Shown here: in pieces, positions 12,854 through 25,500 of the stretch
How positions within the stretch are numbered: the stretch's first letter is position 1
Layout of the letters: every line of letters starts with the position of its first letter
Source: Bradysia coprophila
Lineage: Eukaryota > Arthropoda > Insecta > Diptera > Sciaridae
Length of the DNA stretch: 64,000 bases
NCBI RefSeq assembly: GCF_014529535.1
Contig: NW_023503632.1
Location: 2,108,001 to 2,172,000 of the forward strand
Direction: 5' to 3'
Position numbers and translations under genes: made by a program
Notes under the pieces: model-generated
Databases searched by the model: none
Seen by the model: only the letters and a program-made list of their open reading frames with translations
Told to the model about the DNA's origin: nothing

Positions 12854-13019
12854 TAATTAATCAGGTTGTCGGATTAGCTCAATAAAGACACATTTTTTAC
12901 TTATTTTGTCAATATATTTCGTCTTCCAAATGAAGACATCATCAGGGCTGTAACAAAACAATGTTGTCTTTATCAAAAAATTTGTCTTTATTGAGCTATT
13001 CCGACAACCTGATTAATTA
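12854..13019. mobile_element. Small TIR element (MITE-like)
   Basis: About 165 bp with inverted ends of about 36 bp. They begin TAATTAATCAGGTTGTCGG on the left and end CCGACAACCTGATTAATTA on the right, each continuing into a segment reading AGCT(C/A)AATAAAGACA. The interior carries no ORF. The tetranucleotide TTAA occurs at both edges but is also part of the AT-rich context, so a target site cannot be fixed. Confidence 0.7.
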
Positions 13020-14599
13020 TTAGATCAGGTCATAAAATATTGAAGTTGAAAAATAAGTTTAATATTCATAGATATTAAGCTAATAAGAACATACACTACA
13101 CCTCAATGACATAATGATTGCATAAATTTTGCAAACATCCGTGACTCTGACATATGCGAAGTGCTTTTTAACGTTACAATTGCGCAACGGACTATTTGTA
13201 ACATTAGCACTATCCCACAGCGCGAAGCTATTATACTAATCGCGAGCCATTCGTCTGACGTATTTCGACAAATCAGAAAACAACGCAAAAAGGCCAAATC
13301 TCTGTCGTCGTAAGTCAAAATTACGTTAAACCGATCAAAATCAAATTGTCTAAGTCGCGTTATCCCTAAAGTACCTAGAGACACCGTTTCGTCCAGCTAA
13401 TCTCAAAACTCACTAGTTCACTTCCATAAAATTCCCATGAATTTTATGTGGAAACAGAACACTGGGGGACTCGTCAGGAACGACAGTGTCGAGAGTTTTG
13501 TTATTGTATGCGCTCTACGGTAGGGAGGGTAAACTTTTTGTAAAAAATCAAGCAAACAAATGAAACCAAAAAGAAGAACAAAAATCAACATTTTAATGAA
13601 ATAACAAATTCAAACCTCAACCCATCGGCTCACGCACAGATCCATTCACCCATTCATTCACTTTTGCACAAAAACTCACAACAGTAAACTTCACAAACAT
13701 TTTCACTAAAACTGAAACCGAAAACTAAACAAACGGAAAATACTGACACTAACACTAACAAAAGCCATGGCCACTAATCTGAAAAAACAAAAAGGGAACA
13801 TTAGAACTAACGAAAAACAAAAATCAAAGAGAAGATCACCTAAGCACTCCATTAACACTGGCAGAAGTGTTAGCACGGCCCACAGCGCAATTCCTCGGTT
13901 ATTTCTTCTTTTCGAATTAAATGGTCAGTAGTGCTTGTCCGTCTGAGGAAGGTGGTCTGTAGATGAGAGAATGAATGCTCGCCGCAGGCAGAGTCCCCGT
14001 TCCAAAAGAATTCCAATGCAGTTTGCCAGAGTTCCATTAGAGAGGTCCATCCAACTAAGAATATGTTCTTAGTTTCTCTATTCTCGGAGCATGGAAGCGG
14101 ATTCCAATAACTGAAAATCTAAATCTAAATGGGCGTCTAACGTTTGACAATAATAGTCTCAACGAAATAATTTTTTTAAGAATATCATTACGTTATGGCA
14201 GTGCCGGTTTTTTAACGTTGCGATTTGGCAACGGACTATTATGTCATTGCTACACCTAAAAAGACAAAAGAAAAAAGTTGATTGGTATATGAGATCCAAA
14301 GCCAATGAACGTCAACACAAGGTACGGTCGAATGTCAAACTTTGTATGGAGCGGAGGACATAGCGATTTCATATAAACAAACTCACCTCTCATGGGAGGT
14401 GAGTTTGTTTATATGAAATCGCTATGTCCTCCGGTTTGTACATTCATTGTACGGTCGGTGAATTTCTTTATTGCATTAAATTGTACAATTAATTGTAAAA
14501 AACAAAATTTCAAAAGAGGAAATCAAAAGAAGAACCCAATGGGTTGTACATCATAAGAGAATCAGAAAATTTGAACAAGCATATTTAAGTATATAGAGT
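13020..14599. other. Repeat-rich stretch without a recognised gene
   Basis: No gene recognised. Two similar segments (about 13162-13195 and 14208-14242), both containing GCAACGGACTATT preceded by TTTTTAACGTT, lie in the same orientation about 1.05 kb apart. They may be ends or internal copies of a decayed element. A strong hairpin sits at 14352-14433. An A-rich stretch runs from about 13540 to 13860. Confidence 0.4.
14352..14433. repeat. Near-perfect hairpin of 82 bp
   Basis: Arms of about 37 bases (CGGAGGACATAGCGATTTCA onwards, mirrored on the right) around a loop of roughly 8 bases with CATGGG. Transcribed, it would form a long perfect stem. It could be a minimal foldback element or a hairpin RNA source; sequence alone cannot decide. 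Confidence 0.75.
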
Positions 14600-16507
14600 A
14601 GATGGTGAAATTTTTTTTGAATCGGACACACCATTTTAGTTTCCGGATGTTTATGGTGCTATCGATAGGTAATTTCAAGGTGATCATTTCGTAGAAGAAG
14701 AATTTTTTTAAAACAACCTCTCCGGCTCGGGGCGACTCTAAGAAAATTTGAAAATTTCAAAATCATGACTTTTTCAGAAAATTTTACACCGAAATGAAAC
14801 GACCCGGTCGGTTTTGATCTAATGGTAGTTTGTAGATAATTGACAGACGATTCTAATAAAAGTATCGTCGGGTCGAAAGGTTGTAGTTGTGAGTCAGGGT
14901 GAGGCATCAAAGTCCAATTTTATGGTTTTGTCAATGAGCACCCCAACCGATTTTTTATTTTATTGGCTTAAAATGAAGGCTAGCACATCCCATTTAGCAT
15001 ATCAAAAAATTGGGAGGGGGTTTTTCAATTTTTTCAACAAATCTTAAAAAACTTTCTTATGAGTGCCCACATTCCTGAGATTTTTTACTGGAAATGTATG
15101 GGAAGTTCTCCTAAAAATGAAATTAATTGATATATACTGGTTGTCTCTAGTCTACCGAACAATTATATGCACTAACAAGAAATTTAACATTTTTACTTTG
15201 TGAATGTGGACAACTTTCACTGATTTTTTCACAATCGGGAAGCTTTCTGGCCATGTCTAGCTCATCCACTGCTGGGTATAGCTTCAGTTGCTACTATATC
15301 TCATAGCCTGAGACCGCACCTTTCCAAAAATACCAAACTTGCCCTATTCCCTATCTGGCTTGTATTCTGTACGATGTCAAATATGTGGGTAAGTCGACCT
15401 ACTCGAATGATTTTTGAGGAAGTTTGTAATTTCCAATTTTAACCGAAATAAAGTTACAAATTATGTCAAATAAGGTTGTTATGGACTCATTTAATGAAGT
15501 TCACATGCAAGGTGATACATTTTGATATTTCTTGACAAAGTTCAGGTCAATAGACATAAAGATCATTGAGTACTTCTGGTCACTGAATGACTACTGAAAG
15601 TGTTAGGAGATATCAGAATGTATCACCTTGCGTGTAAACTTCATTAAATGAGTCCATAACAACCTTATTTGACATAATTTGTAACTTTATTTCGGTTAAA
15701 ATTGGAAATTACAAACTTCCTCAAAAATCATTCGAGTAGGTCGACTTACCCACATATTTGACATCGTACAGAATACAAGCCAGATAGGGAATAGGGCAAG
15801 TTTGGTATTTTTGGAAAGGTGCGGTCTCAGGCTATGAGATATAGTAGCAACTGAAGCTATACCCAGCAGTGGATGAGCTAGACATGGCCAGAAAGCTTCC
15901 CGATTGTGAAAAAATCAGTGAAAGTTGTCCACATTCACAAAGTAAAAATGTTAAATTTCTTGTTAGAGCATATAATTGTTCGGTAGACTAGAGACAACCA
16001 ATATATAGCAATTAATTTCATTTTTAGGAGAACTTCCCATACATTTCCAGTAAAAAATCTCAGGAATGTGGGCACTCATAAGAAAGTTTTTTAAGATTTG
16101 TTGAAAAAATTGAAAAACCCCCTCCCAATTTTTTGATATGTTAAATGGGATGTGCTAGCCTTCATTTTAAGCCAATAAAATAAAAAATCGGTTGGGGTGC
16201 TCATTGACAAAACCATAAAATTGGACTTTGATGCCTCACCCTGACTCACAACTACAACCTTTCGACCCGACGATACTTTTATTAGAATCGTCTGTCAATT
16301 ATCTACAAACTACCATTAGATCAAAACCGACCGGGTCGTTTCATTTCGGTGTAAAATTTTCTGAAAAAGTCATGATTTTGAAATTTTCAAATTTTCTTAG
16401 AGTCGCCCCGAGCCGGAGAGGTCGTTTTAAAAAAATTCTTCTTCTACGAAATGATCACCTTGAAATTACCTATCAATTATTCAAAAAAAATTTCACCAGA
16501 TGTAGGA
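14600..16507. mobile_element. Foldback element 2, arms of about 900 bp
   Basis: Inverted arms of about 14600-15531 and 15607-16507 around a spacer of about 75 bp. The left arm carries roughly 38 extra bases near 14622-14660 that the right arm lacks. Otherwise the arms agree almost base for base. Both encode the same frame (MMPHPDSQLQPFDPT at 14910 minus and 16228 plus), a consequence of duplication rather than evidence of a gene. No transposase domain is visible. Non-autonomous foldback transposon is the best reading; a recent inverted duplication is the alternative. Confidence 0.8.
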
Positions 16508-18686
16508 TTTCATTGGGAAAAGCGAGCATCGTGTCATGAATGAAGTAGATAAATATTTTTACAGTGGAGTTTCGAGCAAAATTAGATGTTGAAACAACAT
16601 TTTTGGTAGACCAAAATTTGGTCGTTTACTGAAGAATTCACAAGTTAAGCGAAATCGACCAAATGGGTGCGAGCATTGAATTTCAACATTTATATGATGT
16701 AAGGAAAATTTAATTAAACAATTAATGCAGGGACTGAAAGATAAAAAAAAATATTGTAATTACAGTTGAGAACGGAAATTTACACCGGCGTTAAAGTAAA
16801 ACCAAAGAAAAACAAAGGCTCAAATGACGATCGAACGATCGAAAAGAAATTTCAAAATGATCCGCTGATTCAACCAGCCGGATATGAATCACAAAGCACA
16901 AACATCCAATGAAGCGATTGGCGTGTCCATACAAACGTCACCACTCGATCTCTGCACGCGGGCCTCCTCCGTAATTCCACCCAAAAATGCGTTGGAAACA
17001 TCAGACAACGATCGATCAAACCGGGCAAAGGGACAATGCTTCAACGGCATACGAACGGGCAAGAGCTGACAATGAAAAAGAAAGGGCGGATAGAGAAAGT
17101 CAACGAGCCGACCAAGAAAGAGAGAGGGTCGAACGTGCTGAAGAAGAAATCAGAAATCTACGAGGAATGTTATCGGTACGTACTTTTAGTAATTTCAGGC
17201 TACGTTTAGAATGTAAGACGTACATTTAAATTCCTTAGCAACGACGTCGTAAATAATAAATCGCGAATGATTGGATGGGCATCGACCAAAGAAAATTGAC
17301 AGGTTTTACTAAGGTTTTGTTCAACTATACAATTTTTCTCAATTTTCCATTGAAAATCGTCATGATTTTCATCGACTTCTTTTTCGACTACTGCCTTTGG
17401 AATTTTCCACAATGGGGACATTTTCGAATTTTCGGACGTCCACTTTTCAATGTATAACAAAATGGTCATAAGTAATGGCCTGGTTCACATCAAGCGCTTT
17501 AAGACACTCACTTGGAAGAAATGTCATTTAGCATTTAGAAAAATTTCAGGATTTGACTCATTCCAACGTCTTAACTTACGAGTCGGTAATCCAATTTTAA
17601 TTGTTTAATTGTCCGAAGATATCGTCGAAAAACCCTAAAACACTTATTCCCTATAAACGGAAAAAAAAGAATTTTAGAAATCGCTGATTTGGCATCTACG
17701 GACAACCACAATAGGTTTACCCTTACTCAGGGAGTCCAATTCGACATGTTACAAACGTATGCGTAAACCTATAAGACCCCAGTACTTCGTACGGGTCTAA
17801 AAAGATTTCGTACCAACGAATATCATCACGGTTTGAAAGATGTTCGGAACGAGAATCTTATACTTATTACGAAACGTTTCGACTTGGAATCAACCATAAA
17901 ATCGAATTCGAAAAGTTTCGATCTTATGGGTCGGTCTCCACGACATAAATATGTAATTTAAAAGCATAACCAGACCATTTGATGACTTAGGCTCTGTCCT
18001 ATTCATATTTAACTAAACTAAGGAAAACCACTCGTGGAAATGTTAAATTTAGTTCTTTATAGTCTTATGATATGATTGTGATTAGAGCCTTTAGAATAAA
18101 AAGAAAACGGAAAATTTCAATTGGAAGGTGGTAATTAGTCCTGTAACTCTTTCAAGTTCTTTCAATGGGTCGTCGGTGGGTTAAATAAAACACCAAAATA
18201 TTAAAGCAATGAAAAAACTATATAATTGTTCCAATGAGATAAAAAAGATATTTTCCTCCTTTTTTCTTTTGTGTAGTTGTTGTTGTTGCTGTTGTTTTGT
18301 TATTATAGTTGGTTATATCAATAGATCCATCTCTCCAACTCTCTCTTTCTAATTTGTATTTGATAAGTATTATAATATAGACATAATTTGTTGAACATAA
18401 TAAATATGCCTCCTCATTAATCATTCACAAAATACAATGCAAAGCACAATTTCACCCACAGCTTTTCTTTCAATTTATTGGTTCAACAGTAATTCATTTC
18501 GTATTGCAAATTTGAATTTTTTTTTAGAGTTTAATTTTTGTTAATTGTTAATAGCTAACTATTGTTTCTTTTTGTTACTTAGATATTTTAGATAGATATT
18601 TTGTTTGAATTATAATTTTTTGATCATTTCTTGTTTCGTCTTCCTTTCTTTGGTGTATGAAAAGCGATTATTTTATATGAATTATT
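16508..18686. other. Stretch with possible exon debris and dispersed repeats
   Basis: No intact gene. The segment 16767-17180 looks coding in places (separate entry). The segment around 17740-17820 matches, in reverse orientation, the sequence near 62140-62220 (CCCGTACGAAGTACTGG and TTTGTAACATGT.GAATTGG shared), so it is a dispersed repeat. A TTG-rich low-complexity stretch lies at 18270-18300. Confidence 0.4.
16767..17180 (+). pseudogene. Possible decayed coding fragment with Arg/Glu-rich repeat
   Basis: After a splice-acceptor-like TTACAG the sequence reads LRTEIYTGVKVKPKKN up to a stop near 16910. A second frame (from 16884) and a third (from 16987) continue with coding-like composition. 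The third ends in a charged coiled-coil-like run built on ERADRES/ERARADN units. The need for frame changes suggests a broken gene or transposon-derived protein. I do not recognise the family. Confidence 0.22.
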
Positions 18687-19409
18687 AGGGGAATTCACGC
18701 AGTCAAATGTAGAGAAATATACTCAGTATAATTCGTAAATCTAGTTAAAACTGTATAAGTTTGACAGCTGTCACCTGAAAAAAAATAATTACGCGTCGGA
18801 TTTTAATCAAACAAAATGCGAGTGTGTAGCGCGTGATCTCAGGAGTCCGGCAAGGTTTTTTAACCGGACTAATATCTGCCGAGCGATAAGACTTTGAAAA
18901 CACGAGGTGCTCGACATACGTAAAAAAACATTTTGGCATTTTGTTTGACGATAATCCGTCGAGTCAAAAATTTGACAGTTGTCATTTAAATACGATTTAT
19001 ACCAACGCACTTCAAGCAAAAGTGATCAAGGTTGACAGCTGTCAAATAGAGTACTATTTTGTATGAAATGGTCATACTCATGCCTGATGTGTGTTGTTTA
19101 TACTCGATATACGCTATTAACTCGATATAGTGAAATAAAAACGCGAGACTTATCGTGTTTCCAAAGTCTAATCGCTCGATAAATATTCGTCAAATTGAAA
19201 AACTAATTACCTTGCCGGACCTCAGAGAACACGCGCTACACACTCGCATTTTATTTGATCAAAATCCGTCGAGTAAGAAATGCAATTTTTTTTTCAGGTG
19301 ACAGTTGTCAAACTTATACAGATTTATAAGATGTACTAGAATCTATAGTATATCTGATATACAAAATATACTGAGCATATTTTTGTATATTTGACTTCGT
19401 GAATTCCCT
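18687..19409. mobile_element. Inverted-repeat element of about 0.72 kb
   Basis: Ends GGGAATTCACGCAGTCAAAT and, inverted, ATTTGACTTCGTGAATTCCC. The arms match over roughly 170 bp per side with gaps, including CGCGCTACACACTCGCATTTT mirrored. The interior holds a solo end of family A (about 18995-19070, TACCAACGCACTTCAAGC), so one element has apparently inserted in or been captured by another. No ORF of note. Confidence 0.65.
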
Positions 19410-22400
19410 TAATATAACTTGATATAATTTTTTGTTGTTGTTGTTTTTATTTTAGTTTTTATATAAATATATTCATTTGCATTTTATAGTTTATATTTTA
19501 CGACAATATTTTGTTGTTGTTGTTGTTTTGTATTGATGTTTGATTACAATTTTTCATTTTTGTTTACCTCTTAAGAATTATTTGATTAGAAAATATTTGT
19601 TTAAGCTTTAATTATGTAAACAACAGAAAAGAAAATGATTTGCATACTTTCAATATATACCACGAACTATAATATGCAAAAATAATTCTTTTTTTTTCAC
19701 TTTTTTTTTTGTTTATAAAGTATAAAGCACACATTTGTCATAATGATAAAAAATTTGGATCCAAAATGTTCGGTTGTCTTCTTCTCAATTGATTCAATTA
19801 CCTGTTCTTTCACTTTCAAATTATATTTTTAATTTTTTTTTTACACTTATTTCATCGCGTCAAATTTGTTCTTCTTTCTTTAGCTACATAAAATTTCCTT
19901 AAATTAAAATACAAGAATATATTGTAGACAATAGATTAATAAAAGGCAGCAGAGTGGCGGTTTTTATCATTTAATTCACTTAACATTTTGTTTATTTTTT
20001 TTGTGTCTAAAATGTCTGTTTTTCATTTAATCTTAAATCAAAAACTTTTTTGTACAATCATTTAAGCGAGGTGCATTTCAATCAAATAGCATTGTTTATT
20101 CGGAGATCAATCGACATTTTTAATTTAATCGATGAGGCTGGAAATTAAAGAATCAGGGTAATAGTGCACCTTAAAGAACTTTTTTTTAGTTAGGTTTCAC
20201 TTTATGACACTGGTACATACTGGCGTGAAATGTACTTTTCCTAATTAGTGTTGAAATATCACGACTTCGTCACGTCTTTTCAACGTTGTTTTGGAAAGAC
20301 GTTGTTGGTTGGTACCAACTTATGCTAAATGAACTTTTTTATGGAATTCAATTCCAGCACGAGCCGGAGCCGGAGGCGGAGAATTTTAGCATGCGTTAGG
20401 AAAATAACTATTTCGACACTGGAAAAATCGAGTTGATAAATGACTATATCTTCTTCTAATCGTGTTCGATACGCAAAACAAAAAAGGTGTTCTTTCCACG
20501 TGATCTATTTCCAAGCCAGCCTTCGGTTCAAATTAGAATCTAAATACTTAATGCAAAAGGCAGCCCATTTTTTGCTAAACAGACTGTTAGAAAAATCAAA
20601 TACTTTGTCTGGTAATACTATGCATCTTGTAGTTTTGATTTTTTTTCTCCTTTTAAACCTGCTTTAAAATTTAATCCGACTATTCTCTATAATTAACCAA
20701 TCCAAAAGGATTCTCAAAATATTAATAGTTAAAATTCAGCTCAAACAAAAAGCATTTCAACGAAAGCAAAGCACCATAATAATCCTAAATTGTGTGAAAC
20801 AAATATATAAGCAGATTGGACTAACTTTTTGTATAAATTTACATTAATGAGTTCACGATTTATGTTTAGAACGACTGAATCAAGAATTTAATAAAAATTG
20901 CGGACTGCAATTGAATGAAATTTATCAAATTTACACACCTCAAATGTCCCTACATGAAATTCTCTAGGACAGAAAATAGTTACGATCAATCCTATAGAGA
21001 TTTAATAAATTGCTTCGGTGCGTTCGGCATGTAATACATAGCTCTAGGAGAATGTGAAAAGTTTTGTTTTTCTTCCTCTTATAACAGTTAACTTCTCATT
21101 ATTTCATTAATTTTCAACTAAATTTTAGATTTTCAACTTTTGCCGGCTTTTGTTCTTACTTGTTCTTATCAGCGTGAGAATGTCTAACAATATATGTGAT
21201 TTGGCTTTACAATAATATTCTCGCAAATACTGGCGCTAAAACAAAAAAAAAATTAGGGTATTTTATTGCGTGTGTGCATTTAGCTTTTCTAAAGCAGCAA
21301 CACTTTCGTTTTCTGTTGTAAAGACTTATTTTATGTAATAGCTTTACACAAAATCCCTTTTTTACAATAATTTTTCAACAGTTTCCAGGAGGAAAAGGTT
21401 AACTCTAGCTGAACCTACCGCTTCATTGAGTTATGCGCTTACCACTCGCTAACAGACATTACGTACCACATCAGAATTATTCGTTTTGCCATTGACTAAA
21501 AAGTAATAGTGAGCGGAGCGAGTTATAAAAATTTTGTACGGAAAATAGTTATTTTCCAGGGCTCATTAGTCAATTTTTTCAGGCCCTTAATTGCTCCAGC
21601 TCCCTGAGCTTAGCCCATTTCACCCATACGCTTTCTTTCGGCTCAGTTTATAATTTTCGCACTAGTCAGATCAAAAACTTGCAAATTAGGTGCGGCACGT
21701 AATCCACTAATGGTCTCATGATTCCACCAATTTTATTTTACTTTTTAGAATTTAGCGCCACAGGTTTCAATATTGTTTTTGTTTTACCAAAATGTTTGTC
21801 GCTGTCGCAGCATCCAAAGAGGATGCTCTGTAGCGCATATTTTTAATTTTTTCATTTCCAAAATAATACTTAGTCATTTCCTATCCTTAGTTTGGTCTTT
21901 TTAAAAAAATGTTACTGTCTTTTCGGTCAATGCGTTTTGTGTCACTCTTATAAATGAGCGCTTTTCTTTGAGCAAAATATGATTATTTCTATAACGTCCA
22001 TAAGCCAAAAGCTTTATAACATCAGACAAATGAATATATATATTGTGAATGGGTTAAGGTAATTATATGTGTATTTATACTTATATTGTATTGCTTACTA
22101 CAGTAATTTTACAAACAAATTCTGGCTAAAATTAAAGGATAAAAATTAATACAACAAAATTTTAATTTTCGAGTGTAATTAGCTACGCTCTCCTGTTCTC
22201 ATGATATATCTTAACATTTTCTTTTTGAATTCGATTAATTGATGATGGGCGAACGGTTACATTAAATTTTTGTTTTTTTAAATTATTTTATTCATTTACC
22301 AAAAGCGTTTATCTTGTTTTATAGTTATTATAATTGTGTTTTTGTTGACAATTTTTGTTTGGTTTTTTTTTTCATCTCAAATGAAAAATCTTAAATTCCC

Positions 22401-22520
22401 GCACGATGCATTTGAAAACTTAGTTTGAAACAAAACGAGAATGAACGAAACGGGAAACCATTTTTTTTTGTTTCATTCAATTAACAACGGGGAAGATCCA
22501 AAATTAATTTTTGTTTTATT
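19410..22520. other. AT-rich region downstream of stathmin
   Basis: Very AT-rich, with TTG-repeat tracts (about 19511-19530) and homopolymer runs. It lies directly 3' of the stathmin stop codon (22521-22523, minus), and several TTTATT sequences would read as AATAAA on that strand. A long stathmin 3' UTR is possible but not shown. No other gene recognised; the small frame at 20440-20667 has no family resemblance. Confidence 0.4.
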
Positions 22521-25500
22521 TTAATTGGACATTTCGCATTTTCCATCGTCCATACCTTCCATTTGTGTGGCCTTTGCTTTGTTTTGACGGACGATTTCAG
22601 CACGACGTTCCTGCGATGAAGATGAAATTTTATATTTTAATTGGAATTGAAACATAAATGGACAGTGTCCGTTGGACACGCGCGTGTTGTATGTTGGAAA
22701 TTGTTCGTTATTTTTATTCATTTGGGACAGGGAGTAAACTATAGGCGGAATGTCTATCCATGCAATTATTTTTCAGCTAATAAAATTAGGTCGAGCGCAT
22801 TGAATAAAAAAAAATGTAAAAGCGGTAGAGACCTATTTCAAATTTTACGTTTGTTCTTCGGTCAAGCTTGACAGTAAAACAGAAGAAAGATTTGAATTAG
22901 GTCTATTTTACACTTTAAGCTTACAAATGTAGCATTTTTTTAACGACACCGTTGTCGCAGTGCGAACAAATTTTCGTTATTTGTCACCCATTCCCCTGTT
23001 CGAAATTTTCCAATATCTATCATAAAAGCCCCCCCACACTTGGCTTAGTGTGAACATCCTTTATAGATGGCCAATTGATGGTGAAGTTTTAAAGATTTTT
23101 ATGTTCTTTCAGTTATTGGGTTATCCTCAAAATCAGAATAAAGATCTGATTTCTCCCAAAAATGTAGATAATTTAGAGTAAAACTAGCACGTTTACGTAT
23201 CATCTACAGCTGCAATTTTTTAACACAATTTACGAGATGACGTGTCATGACATAGATAAAACCAGAAAGTTAGCGGAACGAATACACCAAAATTTTACAA
23301 ATCCATGGAGTTTCGTTGTGGGAACTCCTTTCTTGGCTTAAAGTATTTAGTGCGAGTGTCCGATTTAGTCGAATTATCAAGCAGGCATATGATAAACGGA
23401 CATGTTGAAAACAATGCGAATTGTTCACTCATCTAGGGCCATCACATGAGAATAAATAACACGACAAAACCACTGTGAATACGTAGATCGAATAAATGTT
23501 GTAGGAATCATGGGTATAAATGACGTGTCTAGTTCAATTACTTAATCAGGGCCTATTATTTGTGAAATTTGCGAAACTGAATTTCACAAATTTCTTCAAC
23601 TTTCACCGAATTTCGTTAAATTTCACATAATTTCGTCAAGTTTCATCTAATTTCGTTTTACTTCACTAAATTTCGAATATTTACTAAAATTTTGCAATTT
23701 TCACACATTTAGTATAATAGGTCATGTATTTAGAAAATATCGTTTTTCGGATACAGCTCAATAAAATGGGTTGTGTAGGATGACTCCTTCCAACAAGATA
23801 TAACATTGGGGATTTTTATTCTGGAAAATTCTAAAACGAATTTTTGAATATTTTTTATGAATTTTCAGAATTAAATTTCCCAATGAAAAATACAAAAACG
23901 AAAGAAAGAAACTTGGTAATACATAGTTCGCGTCAATGGTTACTTTACTATAACGATGACAACTAAAAACGTACGAAAAAGGATCGTGCTCAACAAAATC
24001 AATAAATAAAAGGGAAAACGGCAAAACAAACAAAATGTTTCAATCATCTCAAAACACCTACATGTTCACGTAATTTTTCAAGCTTCTTTCTAACTTCTTC
24101 TTCTCGCTTTTGCTCGGCCGCATACAGTTTGTTGTCGAAAATGTGTTTAATTTCCATACATTTTTCGGTTTCCCGGATGTCGGCTGTTATTTTTACCTCG
24201 GCAAGTTTATTTATGTTCTGATAGATGACAATGATGGCACGGTGAAGTTGTTTAGTGATTAGATGTTGGGGGTGTAATATTTTATGTTTATGATGAGGTT
24301 AGTCATTGTGGAAGCGACAGAAAGTTGGTAAGAAAATATGAAAAGATAATTTTATGAATCATGCCTGAGATTGTTTTATGTACAGATTAACGGGCAAGTC
24401 TTTTTTTTTAAAGCCCCACCAAAGCCTAATTAATCAGAAATCATCTCCACAATAACAAATTCACAAAAAGTATCCCAATTTTCACAGAGAAAATTCTGGA
24501 TTTTTTGCAGTGAATTCTATCGAGTCAATTTCAAAATTTATGAGGCAGAGTAACTGCATGCATGTGTATCAACTCACGTGTTCTTTTAGATGATTCAACA
24601 TCTTTTTCATGTTCTCATCTCGAATGGCAGCAGCGACTTTATGTTTTTCATCTATCGCCACACGTTCCAATTCCTTTTGCTGTTCCAACAGAATCCGTTT
24701 CTTTTCGATTTCTTCGGCATGATCCTAAAAATGAAAAAAATAATATAAGTTTACTTTACTCGTTGACGCTCCGAATAGACTGTACACACTTTTAACTTTT
24801 TCTTCATATCACTCATTAAAGCATCCCGTTTCTCGACATGATACTCCATTTTCGCGTCTAGTGCCTCTTTCGTTTGATTTATAAACTCGATATTCAATTC
24901 GTCCTTCTTTCGGGCAATCTCTTCGATTTTACTCGCCTTTGCTGTCCAGTCAGCCATTTTCTTCGCTTCAAGTGACTGAAATTTGTTCATTTAAATTAGT
25001 TGAACGAATTCAGCCTCGGATCGGAGAATCGCATCATCACTTACAAGTCGACGTTCTTCGGCTTCCTTTAATTTCTTTGCGATTTCATCGTTCGATAAAC
25101 TCTTATTCGCTTTCGTATTACTTCTAATTGTGACTGGGTTTATCACATTTCCCGTTGGCTCGGCTAAAATAACTTCGTAGCTCAAACCTCCTTTCGATTT
25201 TTCTTGGCATCTTATTTCGGTTGCTGGAAAAAAGAGAGTTTTATTGAATCATAGAAGAATAAAGCGACCGTCAATGGAAACAACTTGAAATAGTTCTCGA
25301 TTCTAAGACTGCAGAGACCGATGAAAGACGAAGCTCTCACTCAATCTGGCCCTTAAAGCAAAGAAACTATGGACAAGGAATAGCCAATCAATTTATTCTC
25401 ACTTATATTGCGCTAATATAAAAATGGGGGAGTTTACAAAAAATCTGTCTCCCGGCTCCCGGGTTGATATTAGACCATACCTGTATGAGGTGTATCATGT

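Noticed and set aside
14659..16539. Identical frames at 14659-14910 (minus) and 16228-16539 (plus)
   Set aside because: They are mirror copies in the arms of a foldback with no domain; no independent evidence of translation.
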